A stretch of 64,000 nucleotides of DNA from positions 4,075,359 through 4,139,358 of the forward strand of contig CM037832.1 of NCBI GenBank assembly GCA_021234535.1. Reading direction: 5' to 3'. Below, one piece after another: positions 25,501 through 35,414 of this stretch (positions within the stretch are counted from its first letter, which is position 1; every line of letters begins with the position of its first letter). This DNA comes from Stichopus chloronotus (taxonomy: Eukaryota; Echinodermata; Holothuroidea; Aspidochirotida; Stichopodidae). The notes beneath the pieces were generated by a model. It was given only the letters and a program-made list of their open reading frames with translations. It made no database searches and had not been told where the DNA came from. The position numbers were made by a program, and so were the translations under genes.

Positions 25501-27421
25501 GTGGTGTTATTTTACCTGCCCAGCTGTACCACTTTCAACATTTTGATACGCAAGAAAAGGAAATCTTCGTGGGACTTTGACTCCTGAAGCCCACAAGGGT
25601 TTTTACCCCTTAAAGTCTTGACCCCACTGGATTAAGACAAGGGCCCAGACACCACCCCTATTCACATGCAAGTGGAGACTCCACATGGTTTTTCCCTGCT
25701 ATGCTGGTAATGTGATGAAACTTTTCAGCAGTGATGTGCATGGTAAAAAATGAACTGGGATATTTACTCCAGGATTTGCATGAGGAATACCGTAACTTAG
25801 TATACAGGGTCACCAACAATAAAATAAGCTAGGACCTGCAGTTAAATGCTGCCCCACTTTACTGGGACTTTATTTGGATGTAGCCAGGAAGGAAGCACGC
25901 TTGCTACATTTCTCTAAATCAAATCCCAGCCAAAGTCCCCGCTATGCCTAGGCATAGGGGGGAGGCCATATTTCAATTTGACAAAGGCATACTGTACATC
26001 AGAAGATTAAGACCATACATGGTAACATAAAATTTTCCTTCTTGAAGAATGGTTTTACAAACTGTATCAGTGGGTTGAAAAAAAATTTGCATTCAAATTG
26101 TGGTCATTGCAAATACTGCATATTGCGTGAATCCATTGTCTTTTGAAAAATGAGGCTGCCTCAAAAATAGCTTCCCTAGGTAGTGTAAGGCAAAGCATGG
26201 TTTTTTTCTCAGGCTCCCTTTTGTGTGTCTTGAAAAGACCGTACTACTGAATGCAGCCTTTTGTCGACAAAAACATTACAGGATATACGTCAATGGATAT
26301 AAAATGCCAATCTTGTGCACATAGATCAATGGTGTGTTTTCCCCGAATGATCTGGGGAAATAACCTTAAAACAACGCAACTTGGTTTTAGCACATGCAGG
26401 TACTTGCATACAATCAAGTCCCTTAAAAGGAGGTGCTTGTATGAAAGAGTGTTTTTGTACCTCAAAAAAAAAAACTTTCCCAACATTGATACTGCCATGG
26501 CGGAACCAAATAGAGTACTCATGACAGAGTCAAATTTTGTCAAGTTTTGGCGTAAGTATGAACTAGCCTACAAATTTGCAAAAATAAAAATAATTACTGT
26601 ACTTGACGATGTCTCTGATGAAGCCTTCAGGCTTCAGTAACAATTTTGGGAGGAAAGACAGCATTCTCTTGTTTATGAACATTATAATTCTTAAATGTGG
26701 GAATTTATTGTATTCCATGTGTTTTTTGGTAGTGATTCCTAAACATTTTGTTGTGCACTGCCACAGTCAAATTCAGAATTTATTTTCTACTTCTGCAGAC
26801 TACTTACCCCCAGGCAACACCAAAGTAGCTAGGCTATTCCAACAAGGAGGGAGACACTAAACAAAGTATAACTGCAACGTTTTATTGATGTTAGCTGGCT
26901 ACCTATTTTAATACTTTCATGATCACAATGTTCGTTATGTGATTGACTCATGATTTCCCAATATAGTAAAATTATTAAAAAAAACAGCCCTAACGTTAGG
27001 CCCTAACTATCATTGTACGTAGCCTAAATTATTCCCTCTCACTTCTCACCTTGGTATGGCGGCTCAGCCGGAGGCAACAATGTGTCCAGCTCCTTCTGCT
27101 TACTGAAACCTTCTGCTGTTTTGTGTGACTGTCGAGTTAAATCTGGTTGACAGGATGATGATAAGTAATATTTACTGCACTTTGGTGGCTCAAACAATTA
27201 CTGTTACTACTACTACAAGAGAACTGCAGCGCAAAGTAAGTGGTACGCGTTGAACAGGCTGGTTGACTGCACTGTCACTAGAGCTGCACTGTCGTAAGAT
27301 CAGCTCGATAACACTGGTTCTCAAATGTGGACTTCTGTATTGTATACATGTATATAGCGCCTGCATGCAGCGATTGTTGAAGGTGTTTACTTGCCTCAAA
27401 TTGCTGAATCATTGTCGACAT
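10466..27421 (-). CDS. ABHD4: ABHD4/ABHD5-like alpha/beta hydrolase (whole gene, 8 coding exons)
   Basis: Coding exons on the minus strand are 27391-27421, 27050-27142, 19941-19956, 17724-17815, 15708-16238, 13605-13719, 12032-12218 and 10466-10555. They total 1155 nt and every junction phase matches, giving 384 residues (human ABHD4 and ABHD5 are about 340-350). The fold is clear: oxyanion HGFG at residues 115-118, nucleophile elbow GHSFGG with Ser186, Asp336 in YGTKTWMD, and His362 in AGHHVYAD, which also forms the HX4D motif of the subfamily. The DPWGFP and SGETAFK signatures are present. ABHD5/CGI-58 has Asn in place of the nucleophilic Ser, so this protein resembles ABHD4, a lyso-N-acylphosphatidylethanolamine lipase, and should be catalytically competent. 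The orthology (ABHD4 or a pre-duplication ABHD4/5) is inferred. The N-terminal 46 residues have no counterpart that I recognise. Confidence 0.85.
10560..12025. other. ABHD4-like intron 7, nothing else seen
   Basis: Single-copy AT-rich DNA. Small frames on both strands have no recognised similarity. Confidence 0.5.
12032..12218 (-). CDS. ABHD4: ABHD4-like exon 7
   Basis: It encodes residues 294-355: GETAFKSM, WAQRPMLNRVHLL, PLDMVYGTKTWMD with the candidate catalytic Asp336, and RQDSYVRTH. The acceptor is CCTTACATAG and the donor is GTAAGT. Confidence 0.93.
12225..13160. other. ABHD4-like intron 6, unique part
   Basis: No feature is seen before the 50-bp array that fills the exon-6 end of this intron. 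Confidence 0.5.
13161..13640 (-). repeat. 50-bp minisatellite seeded by exon 6 and its donor
   Basis: Six exact-length 50-bp units occupy 13311-13610, with three less regular ones before. The next copy is the exon end itself. Units alternate in two variants (GCTGTG with TACT, then GCTGGG with TATT), so the last six form a 100-bp higher-order repeat. On the minus strand each unit contains TATCATTGTAATGCACAGCA, CCCTGCAAG and the GTAAAC donor, preceded by an ATACAG. Confidence 0.95.
13605..13719 (-). CDS. ABHD4: ABHD4-like exon 6
   Basis: It encodes residues 256-292, including the RRDIQYKFKDLFDDD and YIYHCNAQ segments, which align with the family FEDD..EYIYHCN region. The exon end and its GTAAAC donor are the seed of the 50-bp array that follows. 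Confidence 0.9.
13725..15700. other. ABHD4-like intron 5, nothing else seen
   Basis: No coding, RNA or mobile-element signature could be supported. Confidence 0.5.
15708..16238 (-). CDS. ABHD4: ABHD4-like exon 5 (catalytic core)
   Basis: It encodes residues 79-254: EIWTIEM, PLVLLHGFGAG, RPVYALDTLGFGRSS, the GHSFGG elbow with Ser186, and HLILADPWGFP. The acceptor is TTGATTTTCTAG and the donor is GTAAGT. This is the most certain exon of the gene. Confidence 0.95.
16870..17130. repeat. About 70-bp degenerate tandem repeat in intron 4
   Basis: TAATAATTCCTTGCAATCAT and GCTTGTAATCACTGCTTAC phrases recur about four times with drift. Confidence 0.6.
17724..17815 (-). CDS. ABHD4: ABHD4-like exon 4
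   Basis: It encodes residues 48-77, with RGWGSMWRPTS and KAEKKILS. This matches the family N-terminal W-P-TS and AEEKML segment that precedes the hydrolase domain. The acceptor is GATGCAG and the donor is GTAAGA. Confidence 0.8.
18610..18910 (-). repeat. GGTCAAAGGTCA-family repeat, about 2 units
   Basis: Minus-strand units contain GGAGGTCAGT, GTGAAGTCACCAGAGGTCAT and TTTGAAACCTTTCAGAAAC, then a TATCTCA block. It is the same family as 50.3 kb in the other orientation. It lies in intron 3 of the ABHD gene. Confidence 0.65.
19941..19956 (-). CDS. ABHD4: ABHD4-like 16-nt microexon
   Basis: Sixteen bases lie between TATTTTCAG and GTGAGT on the minus strand. They supply V-IPPS-K across two junctions and convert the phase-1 end of exon 2 to the phase-2 end that exon 4 needs. 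Both splice sites are strong. Confidence 0.55.
20480..21290 (-). mobile_element. LINE C-terminal fragment in ABHD intron
   Basis: The minus-strand frame 20901-20659 reads HILQKLALRLIFC and MPLFHCSRNLIIFDI. This matches the common non-LTR text LxxLQKRAIRII..PLF..L.IL...DI after the reverse transcriptase. Upstream, a broken FLG-like segment can be seen in shifted frames. It is in the same orientation as the ABHD gene, truncated and full of stops. The clade is uncertain. Confidence 0.6.
22861..23530 (-). mobile_element. TTAA-flanked MITE, copy 1
   Basis: A TTAA at 22861-22864 and another at 23527-23530 flank ends AGTGATTGCATGTGTA (left) and AGTGATTGTGTGCTTA (right, reverse complement). The interior matches the copy at 51995-52512 in inverted orientation. 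There is no coding capacity. TTAA duplications are typical of piggyBac and Kolobok elements. Confidence 0.8.
23535..27045. other. ABHD4-like intron 2, remaining part
   Basis: The longest frames (25227-25580 and 26251-26640, + strand) show no recognisable domain or splice context. I do not call them genes. Confidence 0.45.
27050..27142 (-). CDS. ABHD4: ABHD4-like exon 2 (Pro-rich N-terminal extension)
   Basis: Thirty codons lie between acceptor CCTGTCAACCAG and donor GTGAGAAG. The exon starts and ends in phase 1. The frame is polar and then Pro-rich (ELDTLLPPAEPPYQ). It joins in frame to the microexon at 19941. No similarity is recognised, so it could instead belong to a separate transcript. 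Confidence 0.5.
27391..27421 (-). CDS. ABHD4: ABHD4-like exon 1 (start codon)
   Basis: It encodes MSTMIQQFEA plus one base (phase 1) before a GTAAAC donor, the same donor type used by exon 6 of this gene. Reading upward from this ATG, an in-frame TAA appears before any other ATG, which supports the start. A second ATG at codon 4 has a better -3 base. The exon is short, so the call depends on phase agreement with the next exon. Confidence 0.5.
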
Positions 27422-27660
27422 AACTGTCACCCTCCGAAATAGAGTTTACTAAATGGGGGTGGGTACTAAGCGTTCTCTCTTTCTCGAATATTCCTTCAAA
27501 ACCAACATTAATAGGTCGGCTTGTCGGGGAAAATATTTCATTCATCAGGAATTCCATGGGGCCTATAACAGTAACACTACCGATGTTGCTATGATTACGC
27601 AACACGTCAATTTGTTTCTATGGCCTATGGCTGGTTGAACCTATCCGCACGCGGCGGATT
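27422..27660 (-). promoter_or_regulatory. Putative 5' UTR and promoter region of ABHD4-like gene
   Basis: This is the sequence directly upstream of the ABHD start codon. CpGs become more frequent toward about 27640-27700, unlike the surrounding AT-rich DNA. I see no clear TATA box. The promoter role is inferred from position only. Confidence 0.35.
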
Positions 27661-27663
27661 ACT

Positions 27664-28045
27664 GCCCCTGCGAATAACCGCCGTTATTCGCACGTTAACA
27701 TAATCCATAACCCTAAAATCTTACCCTAATATCGATCACTGATTGGCTAAAATCTCGTTCGTGAAGATAATTTGTTTAATTCAATTGAATTAATTAATAC
27801 AGACATGCATTGCTGTTTTGATGCTAGCCAGGGCGTAGCCAGTTTTTTTTTTTTTTGTTGTGAGGGGCAAAATAGACTCATCGGCCCTATTTTGATCATC
27901 GTCAAGGTCCTGGGGGGGGGGGGGGACGAGTGGTATAAGGGGAGGGCCGTTGTCCTACCTAGGCTTAAACCAGAACAGGTATTTCAAATCAGTCAGTCCA
28001 AAGAAAGGCCCACGTGCCGTGAGGAGAGATCTTAGGGGATGGGAT
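27664..28045. other. Intergenic with poly-T and poly-G runs
   Basis: A CAGGGCGTAGCCAG word at about 27829 resembles hAT-type transposon termini, but I could not find a matching inverted end. A 13-G run follows near 27915. Confidence 0.4.
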
Positions 28046-28049
28046 ACCC

Positions 28050-28400
28050 ACTCTCTTATAAAACTTTCTCACTCAATTCTAATGAGAATTTTATGAAATT
28101 TTATGGAATAAAATTTTATGAAATAACTCATGAGATCTCAAGAGATTTTAGGAGATCTCGTGAGGTTTATGAGAACTTTGTGAGATTTCTTGAGGATTGC
28201 CTGAGATCTCATTAGGATTGTACGAGATATCGTGAGCCTGACCTGAATTTCATGAGAATTTCATGAAATGTCTTGAGAATTGCATGAGATCTCTTGAGGG
28301 TGGTGCGAGATCTCATGAAAACTAGTACTAGGCTAAGTCGAGATCCCATGCAGTGAGGAATGCATTCATGTGATCTCATGAGAACTGGAATTTATTTAAA
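28050..28400. repeat. Palindrome-rich GAGATCTC / TCATGA array
   Basis: Diverged units of about 20-25 bp combine self-complementary words such as GAGATCTC and TCATGA with AGAATT. Related text reappears at 29025-29130 (CTCGAGAAATTTCTTACGCG and TCTCATGA words). Confidence 0.7.
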
Positions 28401-28409
28401 TATTTTCAA

Positions 28410-31120
28410 GTTTATTTTGACACAAATAGTTGAAGATTAAACGTGTCCTTCAAAATCTGACAAGGAATTGTAGGAATGATATATCCATGGTTGGTTAAAA
28501 TCCCTTGGAAGAAATTTATTGCAGACATGTGTTATCATTGACTGTGCAAAAAGTATATCAATTTTTTTATATTTTTTTTATCAAAAATCAGACATTGGAA
28601 GATGCATATGTCATTTCCTGATAGAACAGGGTAACTTACACAAGAGTAATTTATATGTTATCCTCCTAGCTGATCATATGAGAGAATGTTAACAACAGTC
28701 AAGGTAAAGAAATACTCACATGAACTAGAACACGTACAGTTGCAACTGAAAATATACCTCAGTACTACAGATGACAAAATGGACCAATCAGAATGCTCGA
28801 AATTGGGTATTCTATGTCAGGTCCGTTCAAAAGCAACTGAAACCTGTAGGTTAAGTTTGTACAGTATGTACCACTTGCAGTTAAAGAGAACACATTCCAG
28901 TTGAATACCAACTAGTTAAGAGAAAGAAAAAGCTGAGTAAGGAATCACATTGATCAGAATAATAGCTGCATCTCATCTTTTCTGTCCAGAATCAAAATTA
29001 TTGCCCCTAGAGGTCCATTTGCACATCTCTCGAGAAATTTCTTACGCGAGTCTCTCATGATCGATTTCTCGTGACATCTTTATGATAACTCATAAGAAAA
29101 TTCTCATGAGGAATTTTTTATGAGAATTTTGGTTCAAAATCTGATGGGCGGGGGGCAATTCCACCGTACCACGATGGGGCATTGCCCCCCCCCCCAAAAA
29201 AAAGGTTGCCCAAATCCAAGCGTAATTTTCTAACATTGACTAAGCCTAGTCCTTCAAAAAATGTTTGATTTATAGGAGCTTTAAAATATGACTGGGCAAA
29301 TTCCCTCGCAAAAAATTAAAATTTGAAGAAAATCGCACATAGCTTATACTGGAGTTAAAATAGTGTTTTGGGTTTTTTTTTGTGAAATCTATTGTGAATT
29401 TCCTCATACTTCTTGATAATGATAAGCCACTGTATTTTTTTATTACGAATTTACGTATAGTTGACAAAATACTAGAGAAAACCTTAGAGCTGCCAATACA
29501 TCCTTCTCCCAGTATGGTGAAAAACGAGCGTTTCTTGTTGTGGTCGCTGGTAAGCCAGCCTGACGTCCATGCGTCTTGTGTACATACGGGCATGTGTCTA
29601 AAATGAAGAGGCATCAGACAGAGATCAGGGATTTCTTGAAACTTGAAGATGAACAGAAAGAAAAGCCAAAGACGAATTATTTATTTTCGGGAAGGTTGAG
29701 AGATTGAAGATTGAAGGAATACCTCTCTTCATTAGTCATTGTATTTTGTTTGTTTTTGAGGAGTTATATGCGCTTGTTACTAAAATGTACCTTTTGACAA
29801 TCATGAACAAAAGTTGTAATATTGGGGACTTTGTCGGCTTAGATCTCGAAAAGATCTTTAGGTGGAAACCGCATAAATTGCATACCAAGAAAATGGTTGA
29901 AACGTGACATACATACAGAAAAGATACATATTATAACTAAGGAAGCCGAGAGGTGCGGTGGCCGGGAGAATCGAAATGCTTGTCAGTCAACGATTTTTCT
30001 TTCACATTTGTCGAAAATATGTAGAAAGGATATTTCAAAAGGAGTGAGAAGGTATTTCAAGATATGAGGATCTCATCTCTAACATTTTATGCCATCCTCC
30101 TAATCAATGTCGCGATTCTTACGAACTACTTAACAAATCAAGACTTATTTTTCCCTAGACGAAGACTGATACCTACTTCTACTTCTGACGGTAATAGGGC
30201 TACAGTTAATAAATGACATGGCATGCTCTACCTCGTAGTGTCTATGAAAAGCTAGCCGCAGGGTTCCTATACAGAGAACCCTAGTTAGGAACCCTACCTA
30301 GATGGACGATGGACCTTGGTACAGCCTCCTTCACTTTATTACTGTTTTCTCTGTACCGATGAGAATTTGTTGTTTGGGAGAACCAAACTAAGATCATTAT
30401 CTTAGGAACCACCAGAGCTATCTACAGAAGTCATATGGCTCTAGGAACCACAGTAGAACAGCGCCATCTGTTACATTTTGTTACTGTTTGGTTAATGTTT
30501 CAGTGTTTGGTCACGACCAAGGAACAGAATGTTAAATACTTTTTCCTAATTTTGCTAAAGACTCAATAGGCCTACGGTAACCGGTCGTTTCGCCCCTTTG
30601 CAAGTTCCCCCCCCCCCCCTCCATATTACCAGTTCGTCCAACGCTGTTTACCAGTTCGCTCCAAAGACCTACCAGGGTCCCCCCTCCCCTCCCAAGTAAA
30701 GACTAGTTTGCTCTCTAATCTGTAAATGTAAATTTACGTTGTTATGGGGCGTCTCGTTACATTTCATGTGTTTGGTCTCTTGTGTTCATTCTGCTCGTCT
30801 TTTGTTTCTTTATTTTTTTTCAGCTCGACACCTGATTGGTTTTAGCATAGTTGATTACATGCGTGTGTAGATACGCTGGAGTGTCAACATTCAGAGCAGG
30901 GAGTGTCAAATAGCAACTCTCTGTTCAGAGTGAGCTAGTTTTAGTGTCAGCATTTCACGACACAGAGGACAAAATTGTATGAAGTCACGATGAAGGCTGT
31001 CATTTGTTTTATGAACGATGCGGTATTCTAGTTCAAACGTTTCTCATTTTTTGTAAACCTTGCCCTCACTGTAACTGTAACTACGGTGGCTCATTCTAGA
31101 CATGCAAAGGTAAAAAAAGT
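28410..31120. other. Intergenic, no gene seen
   Basis: It has poly-C runs near 29185 and 30608. A short frame at 29602-29706 (+) starting MKRHQTEIRDFLK is suggestive of transposase N-termini but too short to call. Confidence 0.4.
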
Positions 31121-31129
31121 GCGTTCCTG

Positions 31130-31985
31130 GAAAGGCAAACATTCACCCTCAAACGTTTGACTTTCAAAGTCGAAATCTTGACTTTTAAATTCAAACTTTT
31201 GCCTTTTAAACTCAAAATGTTTACTTTAAAACTCAGCATTTTGATTTTAAAGTCAGAATTTGACTTTTAATATCACAATTGTGACTTTTGAAAGTCAAAA
31301 TGTTTACTTTTAACCTCACAGTTGTGACTTTTAAAGTCGTAATTTTGACTATCCAAGTCAAATTTTTGAGTTTTAATCTCGAACTGCTGAATTTTAAAGT
31401 CAGAATTTTGACTAGTAACGTCAAAAGTTTGACTTTTTACGTCAAAATTTTGACTTCAAATCTCACAATTGTGACTTTTGAAAGTAAAAATTTTGACCTT
31501 CAATATCAAACGTCTAACTTTTAAAGCCACATTTTGACTTTTAAAGTCAAAACTTCTCAAGTTTTAATCTCAAAATTTTTAAAACCAGAATTTTCATTTT
31601 AAACCTTACATTTGTGACCTTTAAAAGTAAATATTTGTACTTTTTAAAGTAAAACTTTTGACTTTTTAGAATGAAAATTTTGACATTTAATCTCATATTC
31701 CTGAATTTTACTTTTGAGGTTCAAAGTAAAAATTTTGACTCTTAAAGTCAGAATTTTAACTTATAATCTCACAGTTGTGACTTTTGAAAGTAAAAATTTT
31801 GACTTTTATTCTCAAACTTCTGACTTTTAAAGTCAAATGTTTGAATTTAGAATCAGAATTTTGACTTTTAATCTCAAAATGTTGTCGGACCTTTAAAGCC
31901 AAAATGAAGACATTTCATCGCAAACGTTTTATCTCAGAAATTTGACTTTAAAGGTAACATTTTTACATTTGAGGGAGAATTTTTC
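31130..31985. repeat. Array of TTTTGACTTTTAAAGTCAAA palindromes
   Basis: About 40 diverged units of roughly 20 bp combine GACTTTTAAAGTC, AAAATTTTGAC and CTTTTAATCTCA. The core is nearly self-complementary, so both strands look alike and both hold open frames rich in KILTFK/LTSNLT-type text. Confidence 0.85.
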
Positions 31986-32429
31986 TTTGCATGTCAATGT
32001 TGAGCCACCATATGTAACAGTTCTCGCTATCATAAAAATTTCCTTCTACCGTGAAAATTGTAGTTGATATCTATTACATCGGCATTTGATGCTAGTTCAT
32101 GTGGCGAACTTGTATAGGTATTTGCCCGGGGCGAAACGACTGGGGGAGAACTTGCAAGGGCGGGAAATGGTTGGGGGCTGAACGACTGGTAAAGAGACGT
32201 GTACTCCCAAGTTTACCTGGAGACTCCCGATTGTATTCCAGATCTCCTGCGCCTCACCCCCCCCCACGCTCTGGTTCATATTCTAATCCCCCCGGTAGTT
32301 TTCTGAAAATAACCAAAACAGTTAGCACAAGAGTAATTTCAGTCGGCTAATTGGCCATAAATAAAATAGAGTGAGTAGAAAATTAAATTGTTGTTCACAG
32401 AATTTCCCACTGTCACTACGGTAGATTGA

Positions 32430-33812
32430 ATCAGTTAATGTGTTTATCATGAGGGATTTCAATTTCAATTTTCCAGGCATAATTTGGTCTGAGTGCTGTA
32501 GTGGTAGTAAAGGTGATGATGCTCTTGCGGTAGCACATGACTGTTTGTTCCATCAACTAGGGAGACAACATACTTGATCTCGTTTTAACTTCTGATCCAG
32601 ACATTGCTGTCAATTTGACAGGTGAAGGAACTGGTAAGGATCCAGTGACCATGTAAAGCATTTGACGATGCTTGTAATGCTTCCCACTCCAATGAGATGG
32701 TGCCTAATTTTTCGCGTGCAGATGTGGTCCCACAGGAAATGAACTTAAAGTATTTGACTGGGCGAAGTTGTTTATTGACATGAGTGCTGCTGAGTCTTTG
32801 GATTATATAGCTAGGGAGCTAAAACAACTTATGAAGGAGGCATCTTCCTTTGAAATTTCGGTTCCGTAAGAGGAAATTGCCTTGCTGGATGACTAAGGAA
32901 GTCAGGTGTGCCATAGGGCAACAGAGAAGGATTTGGAAGTTGTATAAACTGACAAAGTCTGCTTCTAATTTAATTAAATTTAATATTTATCAATTTAAGG
33001 TCGCTAGCCTAGTCCCCAAAGCTAAACTTAAATTCGAATACAATGTTGCTGCAAATATTAAGGATTTTTTTCTAAGATCCAAGCAGAGGGTTAAAGACTC
33101 TTTTGTTTCCCTCAGTGCACCTCGGGGTCATGCAGGGTTAATAATATTGTCGCTGATCGTAAGGGTCTTGCTGATTTGCTTAAAATTACGTTGTCTCAGA
33201 AGAGTGGAGAAGCGCAAACGTTACCCCAATTTTCAAGAAGGGGGATGAATCAGAGCCTTGCAATTACAGGTCTGTCAGTCTCACTATATGTGTTGTTTGC
33301 AAAGTTGTGGAGTCCATTGTAAAATATCAATGGCCATTTACTTCAAAAATAATTCCTTGATTAGACCATCTCAACATGGCTTTTGTCAGAAAAGATCTTG
33401 CCTTACTAACTTGCTGGAATTTCTTGAAGATATTACAAACTCATCAGGAAATATTCGTAAATCTGTGGATGTTGTACTTCTAGAGTTTCTAAAGGCTTTC
33501 GACAAAGTCCCCCATTAGCGACTCTCGCTAAAATTAAATGGGATGGGTATCATAGGAAATTTGGGTCTTGGATCCATCATTGGCTTTGTAATAAGCATCT
33601 AAGAGTGATGGTTAAGGGTTGTGCTGCTTCTTGCAAGCAGTTACAAGTGGTACTCTGTTGTTTGTCGCCTACATTAATGACATCGATACTGATATCACGT
33701 GCACGGCTAAGAAGTTTGCTGATGATACCAAATTAGTTAAGCTGCAAAGGAATTTAAATAAAATTGTCTCGTTGGTGGAATGATTGGAAAATGTTTTTCA
33801 ACATCAGTGGGG
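32430..33812 (+). mobile_element. CR1-like non-LTR retrotransposon, broken
   Basis: The + strand shows, in shifted frames, an endonuclease piece (RDFNFNFPGIIWSE), a linker (CWMTKEVRCAIGQQRRIWK), reverse-transcriptase motifs (RPSQHGFCQKRSCLTNLLEF and VVLLEFLKAFDKVPH), and FADDTKL. The text ends in a WxDWKMFFNI segment near 33810. The order is right for a CR1/Rex-like element. Stops, frameshifts and a missing 5' end make it inactive. The similarity stops abruptly where the triplicated block starts. Confidence 0.85.
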
Positions 33813-33827
33813 GAACTAGGATTTGGT

Positions 33828-34700
33828 GGGAGGGGACTGGGGGAATCACATGATGATGGACGATTACCGTCCTGGTGAGGGCTCAAAAGGGAGGGGTGTC
33901 CCCTCCCCTTTGGAAAAATTTGTCTAACATATATGGTGGAACAGATGCAAAATAGTGGTGCGTTTGATACTATATTTGCATTGAATACATTCAGGAATTG
34001 CTCTTTTATTTTTCATCTAGCTGGGTGAAATATTCTTAAACCTTTTTTCTGGGCAATTCAATTTTTTTTCATCCGACACAGCCCTCGTCCCTCAGCACAC
34101 AACTCATGCCCGGTCATAGAAAGTTGTATTAAAACTGACCTGGGGGAGGACTCATAGGGCTTTGGAAAATGTTTGTTAACATAGGGTGGACTGGATGCAA
34201 AATTTGATGCTAAATTTGAATTAATTATATCTTCAGGATTTGCTCTTTTCTTTTTTTTTATCTTGCTGGGTGAAATATTCTGAAACCTTTTTTCTGAGTA
34301 ATTCAGACCTTTTTTAAACTGGCACAGCCCTCGCACCTCAGCTAACAACTCGATCATGCTCCGAAGGTCATGTATTAAAGACTGATCTTGGAGTCGGGGT
34401 CAAAGGGGGAAGGCCTCCCTCCCCCTTTGGAAAATTTTTGCTAACATACTGTGGGCTGGATGCAAAATTGTGCTACATGTGATGCTAGATTTGAAATGAA
34501 TATTTCTTCAGGAATTCCATTTTTAAGCGATGACTTTATTTTTCATCTTCCTTGGTGATTCTGGCATTCTTAGACCCTCCCAGATAATTCACTTTTGTTT
34601 CACCTGGCACATCCTTCGCATTCCAGCCTAGACCCTTCCCGATTTTGGAGGTTTCTAAGTTGAGGGAGTTTTGCTTCCCCTTTAGAGTTTTGTTTAATAA
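33828..34700. repeat. Triplicated 250-300 bp block
   Basis: Three diverged tandem copies start near 33828, 34130 and 34380. Each has a pyrimidine/purine start (CCCTCCCCTTTGGAAAA), then a TGGATGCAAAAT block, then TTCAGGAATTGCTCTTTT. They end in CACAGCCCTCG. The block separates the two parts of the CR1-like element. Confidence 0.8.
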
Positions 34701-35149
34701 AGAGGTCTCACTTTATACAAAATGCTGCAATGTTTGTGGTTTTCAAAGGAGATGGCTGATAAAAATGTAAATTGTCTCAGTTTTGTTCTTACATTTATTT
34801 CTGAATATGTCGCCATCAGAGGGTATGGAGTGGTTGATGCATGACGTGAGTGTATCAGGCAAACAGGCGTCCAGTAGTAAATGAAAACAGTGGAACTGAT
34901 ACCAGAGTTTTAGTATAGGCTATTCTCCAAACCGTGTGTCACTGAGTCTGCCACTGAGCCTTGTCGCAATAAAACAATCTACAGTCGCTTGATAGTTTGA
35001 TAGTCGTTTGGCAGAGTTTTGCCAATAATGGTTGTATACGTGAGGACGTACATTGCCGCAAACTCCAAAATTAAGTTGCACAGTATGATATCAATGTTCG
35101 TCCTAATTTTCAGGGTCTTTGATGGGGACTCAAGTTAATTGTCCCTCCT

Positions 35150-35410
35150 CAGTGATGCGTTTTTCTACTAAACAAAACCAATTTCTTTTCTCAAAGGGAC
35201 TGGTTAATGAGGTGGAACAATTTACCTGAGTTTATAGTTTTCTCAGTTTGAATAGGTTTAAGAATGCGTTACATAAATTCCTTAAGGTTCAGTTAGCAGC
35301 AGGGTTTATTACTTATCTTTAGCTTTTTTCGCTCAGGGTCCTTGATAGGGACGTCTTATGTCTCAACTGATCCTTGCTTTGACTAATCTAAACTAACTAA
35401 ACTAAACTAG
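35150..35410 (+). mobile_element. CR1-like element 3' end
   Basis: Frames read FFSQRDWLMRWNNLPEF, matching the FFSQRVVNxWNxLP tail of CR1-like reverse-transcriptase proteins. After it comes a short tail of CTAAACTAACTAAACTAAAC repeats (about 35387-35410). It is probably the other end of the element at 32430-33812. Confidence 0.65.
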
Positions 35411-35414
35411 ATTA

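Noticed and set aside
25227..25580. 117-codon open frame on the + strand
   Set aside because: No domain recognised. Overlapping frames of similar length suggest chance openness.
26251..26640. 129-codon open frame on the + strand
   Set aside because: No family similarity, no splice context and antisense within an ABHD intron. I cannot separate it from chance.
27826..29200. Possible hAT element starting with CAGGGCGTAGCCAG
   Set aside because: I could not find a matching inverted end or a target duplication.
29602..29706. Short frame starting MKRHQTEIRDFLK
   Set aside because: It looks like some transposase N-termini but is only 34 codons long with no downstream continuation.
31233..31524. 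Mirror-image open frames on both strands
   Set aside because: Caused by the self-complementary GACTTTTAAAGTC array, not by a gene.
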